DNA from: Paracamarosporium sp. OC-R06-R3
Lineage: Eukaryota > Ascomycota > Dothideomycetes > Pleosporales > Didymosphaeriaceae
Length of the DNA: 64,000 nucleotides
Reading direction: 5' to 3'
NCBI GenBank assembly: GCA_019828545.1
Contig: JACVRA010000525.1
Span: 1 to 64,000 of the forward strand
Shown piece by piece: positions 34,136 to 44,842 of this stretch. The notes under the pieces are model-generated. The model ran no database searches. It worked only from the letters and a program-made list of their open reading frames with translations, and had not been told where the DNA came from. Positions within the stretch are counted from its first letter, which is position 1, and every line of letters starts with the position of its first letter. The position numbers and the translations under genes are program-made.

Positions 34136-36822
34136 ATGGTCGCAAGAAAGCGCGGTCGGGACGAGATGGAGACGGAATCCCCCGTCGAGGAGCCGACCAC
34201 GCTGCAACAGCTGCGCAACATGTGGCAGTTTGCAAACCTCGCCCAATACATCTTCCTGTTCAAAGGGGCCCTCAAAATCGACGAGGATTTCGCTATCGAG
34301 GTACGCGTTTGCGCCCGGAGCCCGGAGCTTTCCCAAACCATACCATACACACTCCGCGCATTGGACGCTGACAATTGCGCAGGAACTAGAGACGGAATGT
34401 CTCATGCCACAGCCTTCGGCAATGCTTGCCACTATCGGCCTCGCACTCCTCAAGCACGTCTCATCACACAAAGGCCTTACGTACGCTGCCATGCTTCCGC
34501 TTGCCTACTTCCATGTTGACCGATGTATAGGCCCGACATCTTTGATGAATACACACGCCGACAGTTCGTCGCGAAAGCCCCGGCGCGTAATCCCTTCGGC
34601 ACCGAGGAGATACCCAACAAGTTTGACGACTTCGACATCTTCACCAAGATTAAAGTGCTCCAACAACTCTCCGTCTGGACACTGAACAACCCGAACACAA
34701 TTAGAGAGCGGCTTAATCCGACCGAGACGGAACAAATAGAATGGGTAAGCAACAATGTCTATCTTGGTACCAGGTCTAGCTGATCGATTGCGCCAGCGCT
34801 TCAACCCATTCGGATACGATTCGAAGGGCCGCACACTGTTTGTTCTAGATGACATGCGTATGTATCGCCGGACCGACCCGCCGCCTCCACCGCCTCCCCC
34901 AAAAGCCAAATCGAAGGCCAAGTCGCGTAAATCACGCACGTCGCGAAGTTCCAAAAGGAGAAAGACTTCCACGCCGGAACCCGAAGAGCCTGAAGAGACG
35001 GACGAGGTGGCTGAGATCGCAAACGATGCCGAAACCGTAGATGATGGCTTCGGCGGTATGAAATGGGAATGTGTTTGCATAACATTAGAAGACTACCAGG
35101 AATACCTGACCAGCATCCGCAAAAGTCGAGACCCAGATGAGAAGCAGCTGTACAAGGACATAGAAGCAGACATCATACCGGAGCTTGCCAAAGTGGCGGA
35201 AGCACAGGCAAGAAAGGAGGCCCGGAAGATGAAGGAGCTCGAGACGCTTCAAAAGCTTGCTACAGCCAAACGCTCGTCGAGAATATCCGCAAAAATGGAC
35301 AAGCAAAGAGAGATAGAACAGGCTGAGGAGGCAGCCCGTAAGCGACAAGAGGAGATTGCCATGGCAAAGGCGGAGCAGAACAAGCAGCGCAAGATGGAAG
35401 AGGTAAGTACCAGTGACTGAACAATATCTGGGGCTTCGACTAAAAACTATGTAGGCACACGAGTCTCGCAGGCAAACACGAGAGCAACGTATTCGCGAGC
35501 GCGAAGCGCAAAAGATCCTACAAGAAGAGAATCTCCGCAAATTGGAGGAGGATCAAGAGAGGTTGGCCTCCGAGGAAGCCAGACTATCTGAGCGTCACCT
35601 TACAGCACAAATGAAAAAGGCTAAGAGGGATTTGGAGAAGCTCAAGGAGAAGGAATACTGGCTTTTCGACTGTGAGAAGTGCGGACTGAACGGGGAATGC
35701 ATTGACGATGGCAAGCCCCAGATACAATGCGATGAGAAAGATGGATGCGGTGTTTGGCAACACTCAGCATGTCACAACATCTCTGCGAAGCGGGCAGGAG
35801 CGGAAGATTTCAAGTTCCTGTGCACCTCCTGCACGCGAAAACAGCAAGCCGCAAAAGAACCCAAGCTTGCCTTGAAGCTCAGACTAACATCAGCCTCACC
35901 AAACTCACAACGCACGTCACAAGCTGGCGGCGACGTTTCAACAGAACCTGTGCAGCAGCTCAAGGCAGTCGACATACCACCTCGCGGAACGCCTCAATCC
36001 CCATCACTGCCGATTCAACCCACCCCCTCTTTGATGAACGGGCCGAGCCTCTCGCCTCGAGGACAAGCTCTTGGTCCTCCTGGGATTCAACGATCAGAGG
36101 CAGCGTATGGCTCACCGTTAATACCTGCCGGTAGCAGTTCGCCAACTCGCCCTCGACATTCCAGTATACAAGGCGGCGTGAACATGAGCAATGGATTACC
36201 AGGTTCATCGCCACCTCGGTTCCAGAACCATGCTATCAGTTCTTTCAGCAATGGCACACCAGGATCGCGCCAAAGTGGTAGCCCGTTCAATAATTCGAAC
36301 CCTTTCCAATCGAACTTCCGCCCAACTTACGCCAGCAGCTTTAGTCGACCCACGTCCGCTGCTGGTACAACCTCCTTCGGATCTCCTGTTAAACATTCTT
36401 CGCCTCGTCCTACAAATGGCGTTCCCAATGGCTACGACTTCACGAACAGTCCTCACTCTTCTTTCCCTCCGAGCAACGTTCAGGCATCTGCAATGTCCCC
36501 AACAAAGCATAGCTCCCCACCACCACCTCTCCATCATATGTCTTCACCGGCACCAGCTCCTGTATCATTTGTTGCGCCCTCTCCAAGCCAGATGCCAGCA
36601 CAGGTGCTGCCAGATCCTATCCCTGCGCCCTCAAAACACGACGGCGTCCGTCCACCCTCGAGCCACGAGATGTCAGAGATCCATGTCTTCCCGCCGATCA
36701 AGTCATTATCGCCGAGCGTCCCTCCGCAGAATCTTAGTCCGCCTATGAAGAAATCGTCGCCGGCGCCAGACCGGATGTATATTGCATCGTTGAACGGAAA
36801 TTCATTCGAAAGCTCCGAATAG
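34136..36822 (+). CDS. DDT-like/PHD-finger chromatin protein, five exons
   Basis: Exons: 34136-34300, 34383-34480, 34531-34744, 34797-35402, 35455-36822; 816 residues. The N-terminal helical region (TLQQLRNMWQFANLAQYIFLF... to about residue 160) resembles DDT/WHIM-type modules. It ends in the characteristic FGYDSKGRTLFVLDDMRMYRR. A Pro-run, a long Lys/Glu/Arg/Gln coiled coil (about 270-440) and a PHD-type zinc finger follow; its ligands are visible as CEKC, C..KDGC, WQHSAC and CTSC. The last ~330 residues are Ser/Pro/Asn-rich and disordered. Proteins of this shape (RSF1/CECR2-like) are histone-reading subunits of chromatin remodellers. The nuclear role is inferred from the domains. Confidence 0.85.
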
Positions 36823-37720
36823 GACACGGAGACAATGTCGGGTTTGAAGACGCCTCCTCATGAGAAATTTGATTTCTGGGTGCGTCATATTGGGGGTCCA
36901 ATGGGATAAGATGTATATTACTACAAATACAGGTTGGACAACTTTGGGTTTTCTGCATGGGATGGCTTTGTGTCGGTTTGTCAATGCGGGTTTGACATGC
37001 CACAGGGTGTTTGGGTTACTCGAGCATACACTTTTGGGCGGATATGGAACAGGTTACTGGATATTAACGCCTGATGTACCATTGTATTCTACTGGCCGTT
37101 TCGACGTGCGCAATCCAAGTCGATTTACGAAATTGTTCAAATGCGGTTGTATCACGGTTGATCAGGACGAGTGTGCGAGTGATGTCATCGTACCATTTTG
37201 GACATATTTTCAGCACCTGCGCTCGCAGCAGCTGTGAACGTTCCTGCAGTCCGGCGCTTTGCTACATGCATTTGTCATCTAGTCTTCGCTCGCAGGTTTC
37301 TCTAGCGACACGCAATTTCCATTTGCGGTACTTGTTCGACGGACTGCGTTGCATCGGCTGCATCTGACCCTGCCGTTCACTCAAGGAATTGACGCAAGTG
37401 CCGATGACTAATCCTTGGTAGCGCCCTCTTATCCAAATATTTTGCTTGGAGTTGCGTGCGACGTGGAACGGTTTTATTGTTGTAGGGCGCGATGATGTCA
37501 AGTGGTGAGGAGCTTGTGTAGTGGGATTTGGATGCGTGAGGTGAGGGGTACCTAGTGGTGCTGGTGCCTTGCTTTGAAATGCGACATCAGAGTTGGATAT
37601 AAAGAGTGTGGGGAGGCATATGCCGCGGTATCTACACTTCATTAACTATCTCTTCGTTTAAATCGCCATTGACTTGAAGCTTACGCCGTACTACTGCTCT
37701 CCGATTTTCGAATTCCCACC
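36823..37720. other. Intergenic stretch; left boundary of the accessory island
   Basis: About 900 bases without a supported gene. The sequence is ordinary in composition. Confidence 0.4.
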
Positions 37721-39005
37721 ATGGCTTCCCCGGAACCTTACACGGTACATGTGCCTGACACGCACATTGCGAAATTGAAGCGCAAGCTTGAAGACACGGA
37801 TTATCCTGATGAGCTTGAGAGTGACGACCAGTGGCGCTATGGAGCTCCCTTGTCCGACGTGAAGAGATTAGCAGAGCATTGGCGTACCGGCTTCGATTGG
37901 CGTAAAGCAGAGTCCGATATTAATGAACTGCCAAACTACCGCAAGAAAGTAAATGTCGATGGCTTCGGGGACATAGATGTGCATTTCGTATGGCAGAAAA
38001 GCGATGTCGAGGGCGCGATTCCGCTACTATTTTGTCATGGGTGTATGTACACCTAGAACCACTCCGAATCGAGCATCACAATCTAAATGCTAACCTTACA
38101 TAACAGGGCCCGGATCTTTTCTCGAAGTAAAAAAGCTATTGCCTCTACTCAAAGGAGGCGATGATTCCCCAGCATTCCACATCGTTGCCCCATCCCTCCC
38201 AAACTTCGGCTTCAGCCAACGCATCACAAAACCGGGCTTCGCACTTGAACAATACGCACAAACATGCCACCGCCTCATGATCGACCTCAGCTACCCCAAA
38301 TACGTAACCCAAGGCGGCGACTGGGGCTTCTACGTAACCCGAAGCATGGGGCTCCTCTACCCAGACTCCGTCCTCGCCTCCCATATCAACATGGTCCGCG
38401 CCAACCCACCATCTTTCACCTCGCATCCAGCCCTCGCACTACAGCACGCGCTCACGCCATACTCCCCAGATGAAAAGAAAGGCCTAGAAAGAAGCACCTG
38501 GTTCCAAACAGAAGGCCAAGCATACCGCCAACTCCAAGCCACGAAGCCACAAACCCTCTCCTTCGCCTTCGCCTCCTCGCCCGTCGCCCTCCTCTCCTGG
38601 ATCTACGAGAAGCTCCACGACTGGACAGACGCATACCCCTGGACCGACGACGAAATCCTCACCTGGGTCTCAATCTACTACTTCTCGACCGCGGGGCCAA
38701 ACGCACATATCCGCATCTACTACGAGGCCGGGCACAACCCTACGGGCCTGGTTCCGACGAGGGAGCGCGCGAGCGAGTGGATTGGCAAGGTGAAGCTGGG
38801 CGTTGCGCATTTTCCGAGGGAGATTACGGTTGTGCCGAGGGTGTGGGGGAGGACGTTGGGGCCTGTCGTGCATGAGAGTGTTAGTGGGAGGGGTGGCCAT
38901 TTTGCGGCTTGGGAACGGCCAGATGTAGTTTCAGGGGATTTGAGGGAGATGTTTGGAAAGAAGGGGCCGCTTTATAAGATTGTGCCGGGGAAGAGCGGGT
39001 ATTGA
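37721..39005 (+). CDS. Epoxide hydrolase (alpha/beta hydrolase with EHN domain)
   Basis: Exons 37721-38042 and 38107-39005; 406 residues. Using the GTATGT donor at 38043 rather than the GTGTAT two bases earlier rebuilds the oxyanion motif HGWPGSF exactly, which decides the splice. The EHN-type N-terminus covers about residues 1-95. The nucleophile Asp lies in QGGDWGFY, and the catalytic His in [10 protein letters not shown] near the end. Tyr-rich segments in the cap ([14 protein letters not shown]) suit the epoxide-polarising tyrosines. Microsomal/fungal epoxide hydrolases open epoxides to diols in detoxification or secondary metabolism. The 3' 200 bases recur as a broken copy at 43951. Confidence 0.9.
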
Positions 39006-39305
39006 GGGTGTGGGGGTGTGGGTGGTGAGGAAGATTGATCCGTGGGGTAGAAATGGCGTTCTTTGTTGAGCGGGGTAGAGATGGGGAATGTCGCATTTTT
39101 TTTTGCATGGAAATGCATTTTTCTACTGCAATCCACAGCGAGGCAAGATATTGGTATGTACTCCGCCTGCAAACGTCGGGGAAAGACAGTAACCATATTA
39201 CCCTCCGATCTCTTTACATAGCGGAGCACGACCGCGAATAGAGTGTGATTGGTCTCATAGAATTAATCCCTTTGCTGTTAGCTGCTAATGAGCTTTGGTG
39301 GCTAC
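38833..39305. repeat. Direct repeat copy A: 3' end of epoxide hydrolase plus flank
   Basis: This segment, running from TGCCGAGGGTGTGG through the stop to about 300 bases downstream, matches 43952-44305 in the same orientation. Copy B lacks about 130 bp (roughly 39050-39175 here). Many differences are G/A or C/T transitions. Confidence 0.85.
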
Positions 39306-39421
39306 GGCAGAGGGCGTGGCTGCAACACTTAAGCGTTGAAAGTAGACGGTAACAATCCTGACTTACATGCTGTTGGGCTTGGAGCATACAAGAAGCTGTC
39401 AGTCACGTTGTTACACTTCTT

Positions 39422-40087
39422 CTACCTGTCAATCTTCTGTGTTTCCACTGTACGGCCCCTGACCTTAAACTCTAGCTCACGTTTATCAACCTCAACAAGT
39501 TTCCTTCGTTGTTGTTTTCTAACGATTGCTCCCATTTCCTCTGACTTAATCTTCTTGTCCTTCCCCCATTGAGTGATGCGTATACGATATTGCCGTAACC
39601 TATGTACACACTTATGTAAGTACATTAGAAACACGCCTCGCATCACTCAAGAGACCTACTAAGCAGTAAAGCCAAACTCTTCCTCAACTATCTCCTTAAC
39701 CTTCGATAGCGGAAGGTTTTGTGTAATATAGAGCTCGATAATTCGAGCTTTGTATGGCTCCCAAGCGTCAGCTCGCAGCGTCGGAGCCTTCCCCTTTCGT
39801 GGCTGGGTTGGGGGGCCCATGGAAATTGCGGGTATGTCTTGAGAGTCGCTTGTAGATACCGTACCATTGCACTCATGGCTGCAAGGTGCTAGAGAGGGAT
39901 CCAATGATTGCAGAATGTAGCTTTGGCCAGTCGTAAACTGTCCACCTTGGGGTTGCGCCTGCGAAGCCGAGTCAAGTGCGAAATGGACGCCATAAGGCTC
40001 ATAAGCTTGCCATGGGACGTAAAAGTTTTGTGCAGGATACGAAAGACCGGCTGGCACCAAAAGAGGCGGATCCGTTGGAGGGTGCAT
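39422..40087 (-). pseudogene. Clr5-domain gene, interrupted
   Basis: Read on the minus strand from the ATG at 40087: about 90 residues of Pro/Gln/Ser-rich leader, then a Clr5-type domain (ADAWEPYKARIIELYI...LPLSKVKEIVEEEFGFTA). The domain resumes after about 50 nt as LRQYRIRITQWGKDKK and continues to 39422. The only good splice pair (GTAGGT donor at about 39659, ACATAG acceptor) recreates TAG at the junction, and without splicing the frame also meets TAG. So the allele looks broken at the middle of the Clr5 domain, unless a splice I missed is used. Clr5 domains occur in fungal proteins linked to silencing and in many uncharacterised ankyrin/TPR proteins. Confidence 0.55.
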
Positions 40088-40194
40088 GTCAAGGTCTCTT
40101 CGTGCCTTGTACTTGGAAGACTGGAGTGAGCAGTCGGAAGGATGGATTGCCTTCGTACGCTGTTTCCAGTGTGTGAATTCCACAGGTGGAATCA

Positions 40195-40559
40195 TCAGCC
40201 TTGCACTACGCCGACGGAGTTGCACATCATTTTGCCGTTGCCGCACTTGCCGGGCATCATTACGTTCCATAGCTTCTCGACCGGCTGGCAGAGGGCAAGG
40301 TCCGAGACCCATGCAGCCACGAACCACGCAAAGATGAGACCCATAAGCACATAGCATGCCTTGCAGAACCACTCCACGATGAAGAACAGTCGTCGGTAGA
40401 GAAACAAGATGGCGAACTGTATCACGCAAACAGCGGCGCACCAGATGAGATAGGTGACGATGAGGATCTAGACAGATGATTTAGCACTGAACAGAAAGTT
40501 CTCAGGCGAAGAATTACCTTCATCCAGGTGATCATGTCACTCGGTTTCTTCAAATCCAT
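40195..40559 (-). pseudogene. Truncated fungal rhodopsin-domain integral membrane protein
   Basis: Minus strand. An ATG at 40559 is followed by 14 codons, a 50-nt intron (GTAATT...GTCTAG) and a second exon from 40467. The protein shows two or three membrane helices and the landmarks FLYRRLF and CQPVEKLWNVMMPGKC, which are typical of the large fungal rhodopsin-domain membrane family. Both the usual N-terminal helices and the C-terminal half are missing. The frame closes at 40195, just before the Clr5 gene leader. The start lies only 4 nt beyond the P450 stop, which points to a rearrangement joint rather than a genuine gene start. Confidence 0.55.
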
Positions 40560-40563
40560 GACT

Positions 40564-42139
40564 TTACAACCTCTCACAACACACTTCTGTGTTGGGGTGC
40601 GTGATCCACGTTTCTGGATCCTTTGACCAGCTGCTGTTTGTAGGCAACGAAAGTTTGTAGTTCTCCAGCAAGTGTACTAGTATCACTTTGATCATCATCT
40701 CTGCCATGTACTTCCCAAGGCACTGTCGCGGCCCAAAACCGAATCGCCAGTAGTGGTAGCGCATCTCTGACGTTTTTTTGGATAAGAATCTGTCGGGTCG
40801 GTACTTATCGGAATCATGGCCCCAGTATTCGTTACGAATATTGATCGCGTAGGTATCGATGACCAAGTTCGTCCGCGGTGGAATGCAAAACCCGCTAGCA
40901 GTCTGGGGGGTTGGGGCCGCTTGAGGAACTGTGAAAGCGGCGAGGGGTTTCAGACGAGCCGATTCCAGAATAGAGCACGCTAGAAGCGTTGCAGAGCTCG
41001 CCAAGTACTCCATCCATTTGCAATCATCGTGCAAGATTCGTGCTTGCCTAATCTCGTCTCGAACGCGATCCTGTACGTCTTGGTGTGCGGCCAGGAACAT
41101 TACGTTCCACGAAATCGCGCCCATAGTCACGTCCAGATTTGCGAATAGCATCTCATCTAGAGTCTAGTGGAGATTTTCTGAATTTATTTGACCATCCTGT
41201 ACCGCCTGGTATAACTCCGCAATAATAGTGTTTTTTCCGTCAGCTTTGTGTGTGCTGTAAGCTGCATTGTTGAAGCATTGCCACTTCCGTCTAAAGTCTC
41301 GCAGACTCCTATTCGTCTTCGTAGGCAGATATTGACTCCACGAGAACCGAGTTATGCCACCTTGAATACAACGTGCGAATAAGGCTTCGCCGCACGGGAA
41401 TGAGTCTCTCGAGCTCCAGCTTCTGCGCCGACTCCAGCGTTCCATACAAATGATCGGCCACAATCCAAAATGGTAGCGTTCGGAGGTCGTCCACCGGATT
41501 GAGAATACCAGTGTCTAGTCTTCCAAGTTGATGAAGCGTAGCAAAGTGCTCTTTCGTGAGACGCGCAATTCTTGCCGCCCTTCCCACTGCCTCGGCCTTG
41601 GTAAAGAAAGCCTCAGTCGATGAGTGAATCCTCTGCCATTCGACTCCTGAAACAAGGCCCAGACATCGTCCAAGCAACTGACTCATGAGCCATCCAGCAT
41701 CATTGTTCACCGCTTTCAGGTGTGTATTCGAGTCCCTAAATACCGTCTTGATATCTTTGGGCCTCGTGAGAACGACCTCTGGAGTAGTGCCGCTCCATAC
41801 TCGGTAGATAGATCCATGCTCTTTTCTCCATTCTTCGCTATTCTTTTCACCTTCTAAAAATTTCGCTACGTCGCCTTGGCCGTTAGGAAAGCGATAGGGA
41901 CACGAGGGCATTGACCTCCTGGATTGATTATTTGAACGAGGCACTGGATGCTTGAGCGAAAGATAGGCCTGACTCTGTCAACGAATGTTAGGAGAAAACA
42001 GATCAGGTACCTTGTCCACCTCGATCATCTTGGAAAGGATGCTAATTGCGACCCTCAGCAATCGCCGGTGAAGTAGAACGACGAGCAGTGCCATGCAAAA
42101 CGTGAGAAGCAGCGTAACGCTGAAGAGTTGATCGGTCAT
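40564..42139 (-). pseudogene. Cytochrome P450, disabled by frameshift and nonsense codon
   Basis: Exon 1 (42139-42011) encodes a membrane anchor (SVTLLLTFCMALLVVLL). A canonical intron (GTACCT...GACAG) joins exon 2 from 41974. The body has the expected order: N-terminal SCPYRFPNG, the ESARLKP (ExxR) motif, YRPDRF, and the haem loop FGFGPRQCLGK. The frame slips near 41320: one frame ends ESISAYEDE while the next continues WSQYLPTKTNRSL. An in-frame TAG at 41164-41166 then precedes TLDEMLFANLDVT. CAG to TAG would explain that stop. No intron of normal size removes either lesion. Formerly a monooxygenase of about 500 residues, probably of secondary or xenobiotic metabolism. Confidence 0.75.
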
Positions 42140-42282
42140 CTTTGTGGCTTTGATGTAAGTAAAAGTTTCCAACTTTTTGAATTGCGAGTAGATGTTGCTA
42201 GGTAGTAAGCCCGGGATGAGTAGTAACTCCCCATACGAAACAAGTCGCGCACGTGTATCGGCAGCCGACCCCAGGACACACG

Positions 42283-43171
42283 CTAGTCTATATTGTGTCC
42301 GTACTTCGGCCCACGTTCGAGAATAGTCTTCACCGCAGGCCGTGATACCATCCTCTCTCCCCATGACTTGATATTTGGATACTTAGAAATATCTACTCCT
42401 AGAAAGTTGAACATCCAATGCATTGCAAATGGGAAATAGGAGATATCTGCAATGGTAGGGCGATCTGCAAGAGCAATGTATTGCTGATCGGGCAGTCCAA
42501 GCCTCTTTTCAAGGATGTCCCACTGTCGCACCACGTTTGAATGAAGCCTGGATCCTCTTTGTCAGCTTCTGCAACACTCTAATGTGCTCGAAAAACAGAC
42601 TTAGCGGTGGTTTTGGGAAGAGACTCCGGATTCTGGCGATTCGGGTACCCTTTCAAGAAGTACAGCCAATACTTTGCGGTCGGCCTAAACATGGACCTCG
42701 TTAGTCTGACTCGGATGCTATTTTAACCCCTGTGCTTACCCTAGGCCAGCAGTCTGATATGCCGTCCATGAAAGGACTTCGGCCTTTTCAGCTGCTGATT
42801 TTCCCGTCCAAACGCCGTCACCGTCGTATCGCTCTGCCAGATACTGTAAGCATGCTGTGCTTTCGAAAACAATGATTTCCTTTTTAGCATCTGGACACCA
42901 GTCCTTGAGCGCTGGCACGTAGCGCTCCGGGTGCACTTTGTAGTACCATTCCAATTTCGTGTCAACTATGGAGATTTCATAGGGTATTTGGAGCTCTTCC
43001 ACAAGGATCAAAGGCTTAATGTAATTGATGTAGCTCGTCTGATCGGCTGTAGTTCGTAAGTAACCCACGTGACAAGAAGGCGTGAGATGTATAACGACCT
43101 TTGATAATATAGATTATGACTCGTCCATCATAAGCCAGGTCCCCGTACTTTACTTCTCCGTTTGGCGCCAT
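42283..43171 (-). CDS. Glutathione S-transferase (Ure2/GTT-like), four exons
   Basis: Exons: 43171-43099, 43046-42740, 42684-42601, 42547-42283; 242 residues, in phase throughout. The N-terminal thioredoxin-like half contains PYEISIVDTK and VPAL followed by the FESTACLQYLAERY segment (glutathione-binding FES in place of the usual ESxAI). The helical C-terminal half includes YIALADRPTIADISYFPFAMHW, with the N-capping TIADIS motif. The extended N-terminus (MAPNGEVKYG...) before the TSYINY segment is longer than usual. Introns 1 and 3 use weak donors (GTCGTT and GTCTGT). It conjugates glutathione to electrophiles in the cytosol. It is divergent from nothing nearby but sits 140 bp upstream of the P450 pseudogene on the same strand. 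Confidence 0.85.
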
Positions 43172-43950
43172 TTCTCTATTATCCGAGCGGTGGTCTCAAG
43201 CCCAAAGAGGCTAGGGAAATAAAAGTGCAGTTCTAACTGGGAGCTATAGGCAAACAAGAAAAATGCGACATGAATTCATTTGTTTGTGTTGATTATGACC
43301 GGGAGTCGATCTTACAAAGGCATAATCCTTCAAATACTACAGGAAGTTCCTCAGACAGCATTCCAGTATCCACATATGCTATGATTGCGTGCAATACAAT
43401 GGGGCCAAGTTCTCTTGTAATTGGCACACAAGCACATACAAGAACTCACTACCCCCTCGGACCGGCTGACCAATCGGAGGAAGTGCTCGCTGCCCGCTTG
43501 CCAACGGAACCTCGGTGCGCGCCATCGCGCCGTTCGAATCATCGAATCGGAAGCCAAAGTGTTGCACTCGCCAAACAAGCCGAACATGTAAAGGAAAATG
43601 TAGTGCAAAGAGCAATAGTTAGTATTAACGCCAAAGTATATGTTTAGCTCGACTTAGGCATCGTGCGCTCAATTTCAATGGATCGTTCACCAAACCTGGC
43701 GAGTACCAGAAGCTCTTTCGCACCAAGATCATTTACAATAAGCTGACCTGAATTTTGTTTTGCAGCAGGCGCTAAGCCCCCGCCTGCCCGCCCGCGTCTG
43801 TAAAAGTACAATGTCGGGACAACGAGCTGCACGCACACGCCCTGATTGGCTGCTTGGCAATACTACAATAGGGAGTACTGTGTATGCTGTTCATAGATTT
43901 TGTAACTCATCACTACCGTACTGTCCATTTCAGCGTTTTTCGCCCACTTT
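43172..43950. other. Non-coding stretch of the accessory island
   Basis: A 125-codon plus-strand open frame (43270-43647) has no domain and its reverse strand is equally open. I see no gene here. Confidence 0.4.
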
Positions 43951-44124
43951 ATGCCGAGGGTGTGGGGGAGGACGTTGGGGCCTATCGTGCATGAAAGTGT
44001 TAGTGGGAAGGGTGGCCATTTTGCGGCTTAGGAGCGGCCGGATGTGGTTTTGAGGGATTTGAGGGTGATTTTTGGGAGGAAGGGGCCGCTTTATAAGATT
44101 GTGTCGGGGAAGAGTGGGTATTGA
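43951..44124 (+). pseudogene. Duplicated 3' fragment of the epoxide hydrolase gene
   Basis: The frame matches the last ~57 codons of the gene at 37721-39005. It includes the GGHFAA block with the catalytic His and the final KSGY plus stop. The Trp codon after HFAA is TAG (44029-44031) where the intact gene has TGG. The fragment has no promoter, no N-terminal part, and begins abruptly at TGCCGAGG. Confidence 0.85.
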
Positions 44125-44305
44125 GGAGTTGGGGGTGTGGCGATGAGGAGGAAGATTGATCTACGGGGTGGAAACGGCAAGGAAAGTACCCATGTTGCCC
44201 TCCGATCTCTTTACATAGTGGAGCACGGCTGCGAATAGAGTATGGTTGTCCTATAAAGTTCATTCCTTTACTGTTCGCTAGTTAACAAGCTTTAGTAGCT
44301 AATGC
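43952..44305. repeat. Direct repeat copy B of the epoxide hydrolase 3' region
   Basis: Same orientation as copy A (38833-39305), with an internal deletion near 44180-44190. It runs through the shared CCTCCGATCTCTTTACATAG block and ends in diverged AT-rich sequence. The two copies bracket the Clr5, rhodopsin, P450 and GST block. Confidence 0.85.
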
Positions 44306-44842
44306 TGCCATATGCACAGCGTCTCTAAATACAATGGTGACTGGTATCGGTTTCTGGTTCCTGCACTTAGTCATTCTGAGCGCACGCTTGCTCAGAGAGG
44401 CGTTTATTTAATAGGGACTAGCGCTTTGCAGGGTAGTATACTTGGCTTGAAAGGTAGCCATATCACAAGCTGTGCCAAACGCACCTATTATCCACGAAGT
44501 TCGGAATATCTACAAAATCCGTACAAGTCAGCTATTCTCCTGGGATTGGATGATCTGCTTGCAAGTATTTTCTTAGTTAAGTGGCTATACATCCATCTTT
44601 GTACGAGGTTCACATTCAATCTTCCGTCTTTCGTCTTGCGGCGCTTATAGGTCCACGTGATGTCGGTTCATTGGAGCTCAGCCTCAACGCACAGATCATC
44701 ACCTCAGCCTGATCGTACGAACGCACTTTTTCACACCTATGCGGTTTCCGTGAGGGCACAGTTTTTCGCCTGTTTTATCTGCTTACGTTTTTTTTCTGCA
44801 TACCACAGTAATAGCACGTTCTACGTGGTTATTCCCCTCTCA
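44306..44842. other. Promoter region of the HET-NACHT-ankyrin gene
   Basis: The reading frame of the downstream gene is open back to 44657, but that 62-codon extension lacks similarity to HET proteins. I treat it as 5' leader. Confidence 0.45.

Noticed and set aside
38041..38046. GTGTAT donor for the epoxide hydrolase intron
   Set aside because: It breaks the frame of exon 2; the GTATGT at 38043 restores HGWPGSF exactly.
43270..43647. 125-codon plus-strand frame upstream of the epoxide hydrolase fragment
   Set aside because: No domain, weak start, open on both strands; not joined to any exon.
44657..44842. 62-codon N-terminal extension of the HET gene
   Set aside because: HET proteins usually begin at the MRLLQL block; the extension has no similarity pattern and poor start context.
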